Shown here piece by piece: positions 63,842 through 64,000 of a stretch of DNA of 64,000 nt. The translations under genes and the position numbers were made by a program. A model generated the notes under the pieces. It saw only the letters and a list, made by a program, of their open reading frames with translations. It did not search any database and was not told the origin of the DNA. Within the stretch, counting starts at the first letter, position 1, and each line of letters starts with the position of its first letter. This DNA is from a bacterium ADurb.Bin243. Lineage in GTDB: Bacteria > Muiribacteriota > UBA9980. The stretch is taken from assembly GCA_002069765.1 (NCBI GenBank), contig MWBZ01000016.1, positions 1 through 64,000 on the forward strand, in the 5' to 3' direction.

Positions 63842-64000
63842 ATGAACAAAACATCGAATATTGCCAGATTTATACCTCTTTCGGTGCCTTCGCTCAAGGG
63901 CAACGAGTTGAAATATGTAAGCGAATGTATCGAAACCGAATGGATTTCTTCAGCCGGAAAGTATGTGGAGCGCTTTGAATCGCTGCTGGCCGGATATCTT
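63842..64000 (+). CDS. LegC-like DegT/DnrJ/EryC1 aminotransferase, 3' part beyond the window
   Basis: The first 53 codons are visible. The reading contains PLSVPSLKGNELKYVSECI and ETEWISSAGKYVERFE, the family opening of PLP-dependent sugar aminotransferases (LegC, PglE, DegT). It would transfer an amino group to the 4-keto sugar made by LegB. The gap from legB is 20 bases. The PLP lysine lies outside the window. Confidence 0.85.
   Translation, partial: MNKTSNIARFIPLSVPSLKGNELKYVSECIETEWISSAGKYVERFESLLAGYL

Overview
The window is a continuous stretch of bacterial chromosome of moderate to low GC, with dense operons, Shine-Dalgarno sites of the AAGGAGG type and clear sigma-70 type promoters. 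An outer-membrane secretin, a CIRCE/HrcA heat-shock operon, an NfnAB-type flavoprotein and a LutABC set suggest a diderm bacterium, probably with an anaerobic or facultative metabolism. Nothing in the window fixes the phylum. Several secreted proteins match no family I know, which fits a poorly sampled lineage. I see no rRNA, tRNA, CRISPR array, transposase or phage gene.

Layout. 1-16033 (all minus) is a surface-polysaccharide locus. A promoter at 16177-16206 feeds wecC, a bi-domain oxidoreductase, and a four-gene acylation cassette (acyl-CoA-synthetase-like ligase, acyl carrier protein, MBOAT, SGNH partner) laid out like a Dlt system. A second promoter at 8414-8442 feeds a carbamoyltransferase, an SGNH hydrolase, SxtJ, DUF5989, an AsnB-type amidotransferase, a CapK/PaaK-type adenylating enzyme and a Wzx-type flippase cut by the window edge. 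16240-18681 is a small accessory island with two Uma2-family genes, Uma2 remnants, a MntA/HepT toxin-antitoxin pair and a DUF2442 gene. 18940-24772 is the heat-shock operon groES-groEL-hrcA-grpE-dnaJ, without dnaK, under one consensus promoter and a CIRCE operator.

24873-34177 is metabolic: a FucI-like isomerase, MTA phosphorylase, lutABC, a secreted protein, and a fused NfnA-NfnB. Its gaps hold a dispersed non-coding repeat (two direct copies and one inverted relic) and a locus able to form long stems. 34865-39706 holds rsgA and a heterodimeric ABC exporter. 40361-43135 is a hybrid sensor kinase.

43269-54674 contains three secreted or membrane-anchored proteins that share a C-terminal helical module (two are close paralogs, the third is a large repeat protein). 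Between them lie a beta-propeller-like secreted protein, a phosphohexomutase, an unknown membrane protein, a metallo-beta-lactamase-fold hydrolase and galU. 54912-57587 holds an unknown protein, a single-domain response regulator and a Cys-rich membrane protein with an LpoB/CsgG-like domain. 57899-62680 is an operon of a four-fold carboxypeptidase-regulatory-like repeat protein, a GspF/PilC protein and a secretin. From 62829 to the right edge a nonulosonic-acid pathway starts (legB, then a truncated legC-like aminotransferase).

The unifying theme is the cell envelope: uronic-acid sugars, acylation, carbamoylation, possible amidation, nonulosonic acids, UDP-glucose supply, a secretin-based secretion or pilus system and a novel set of surface proteins.
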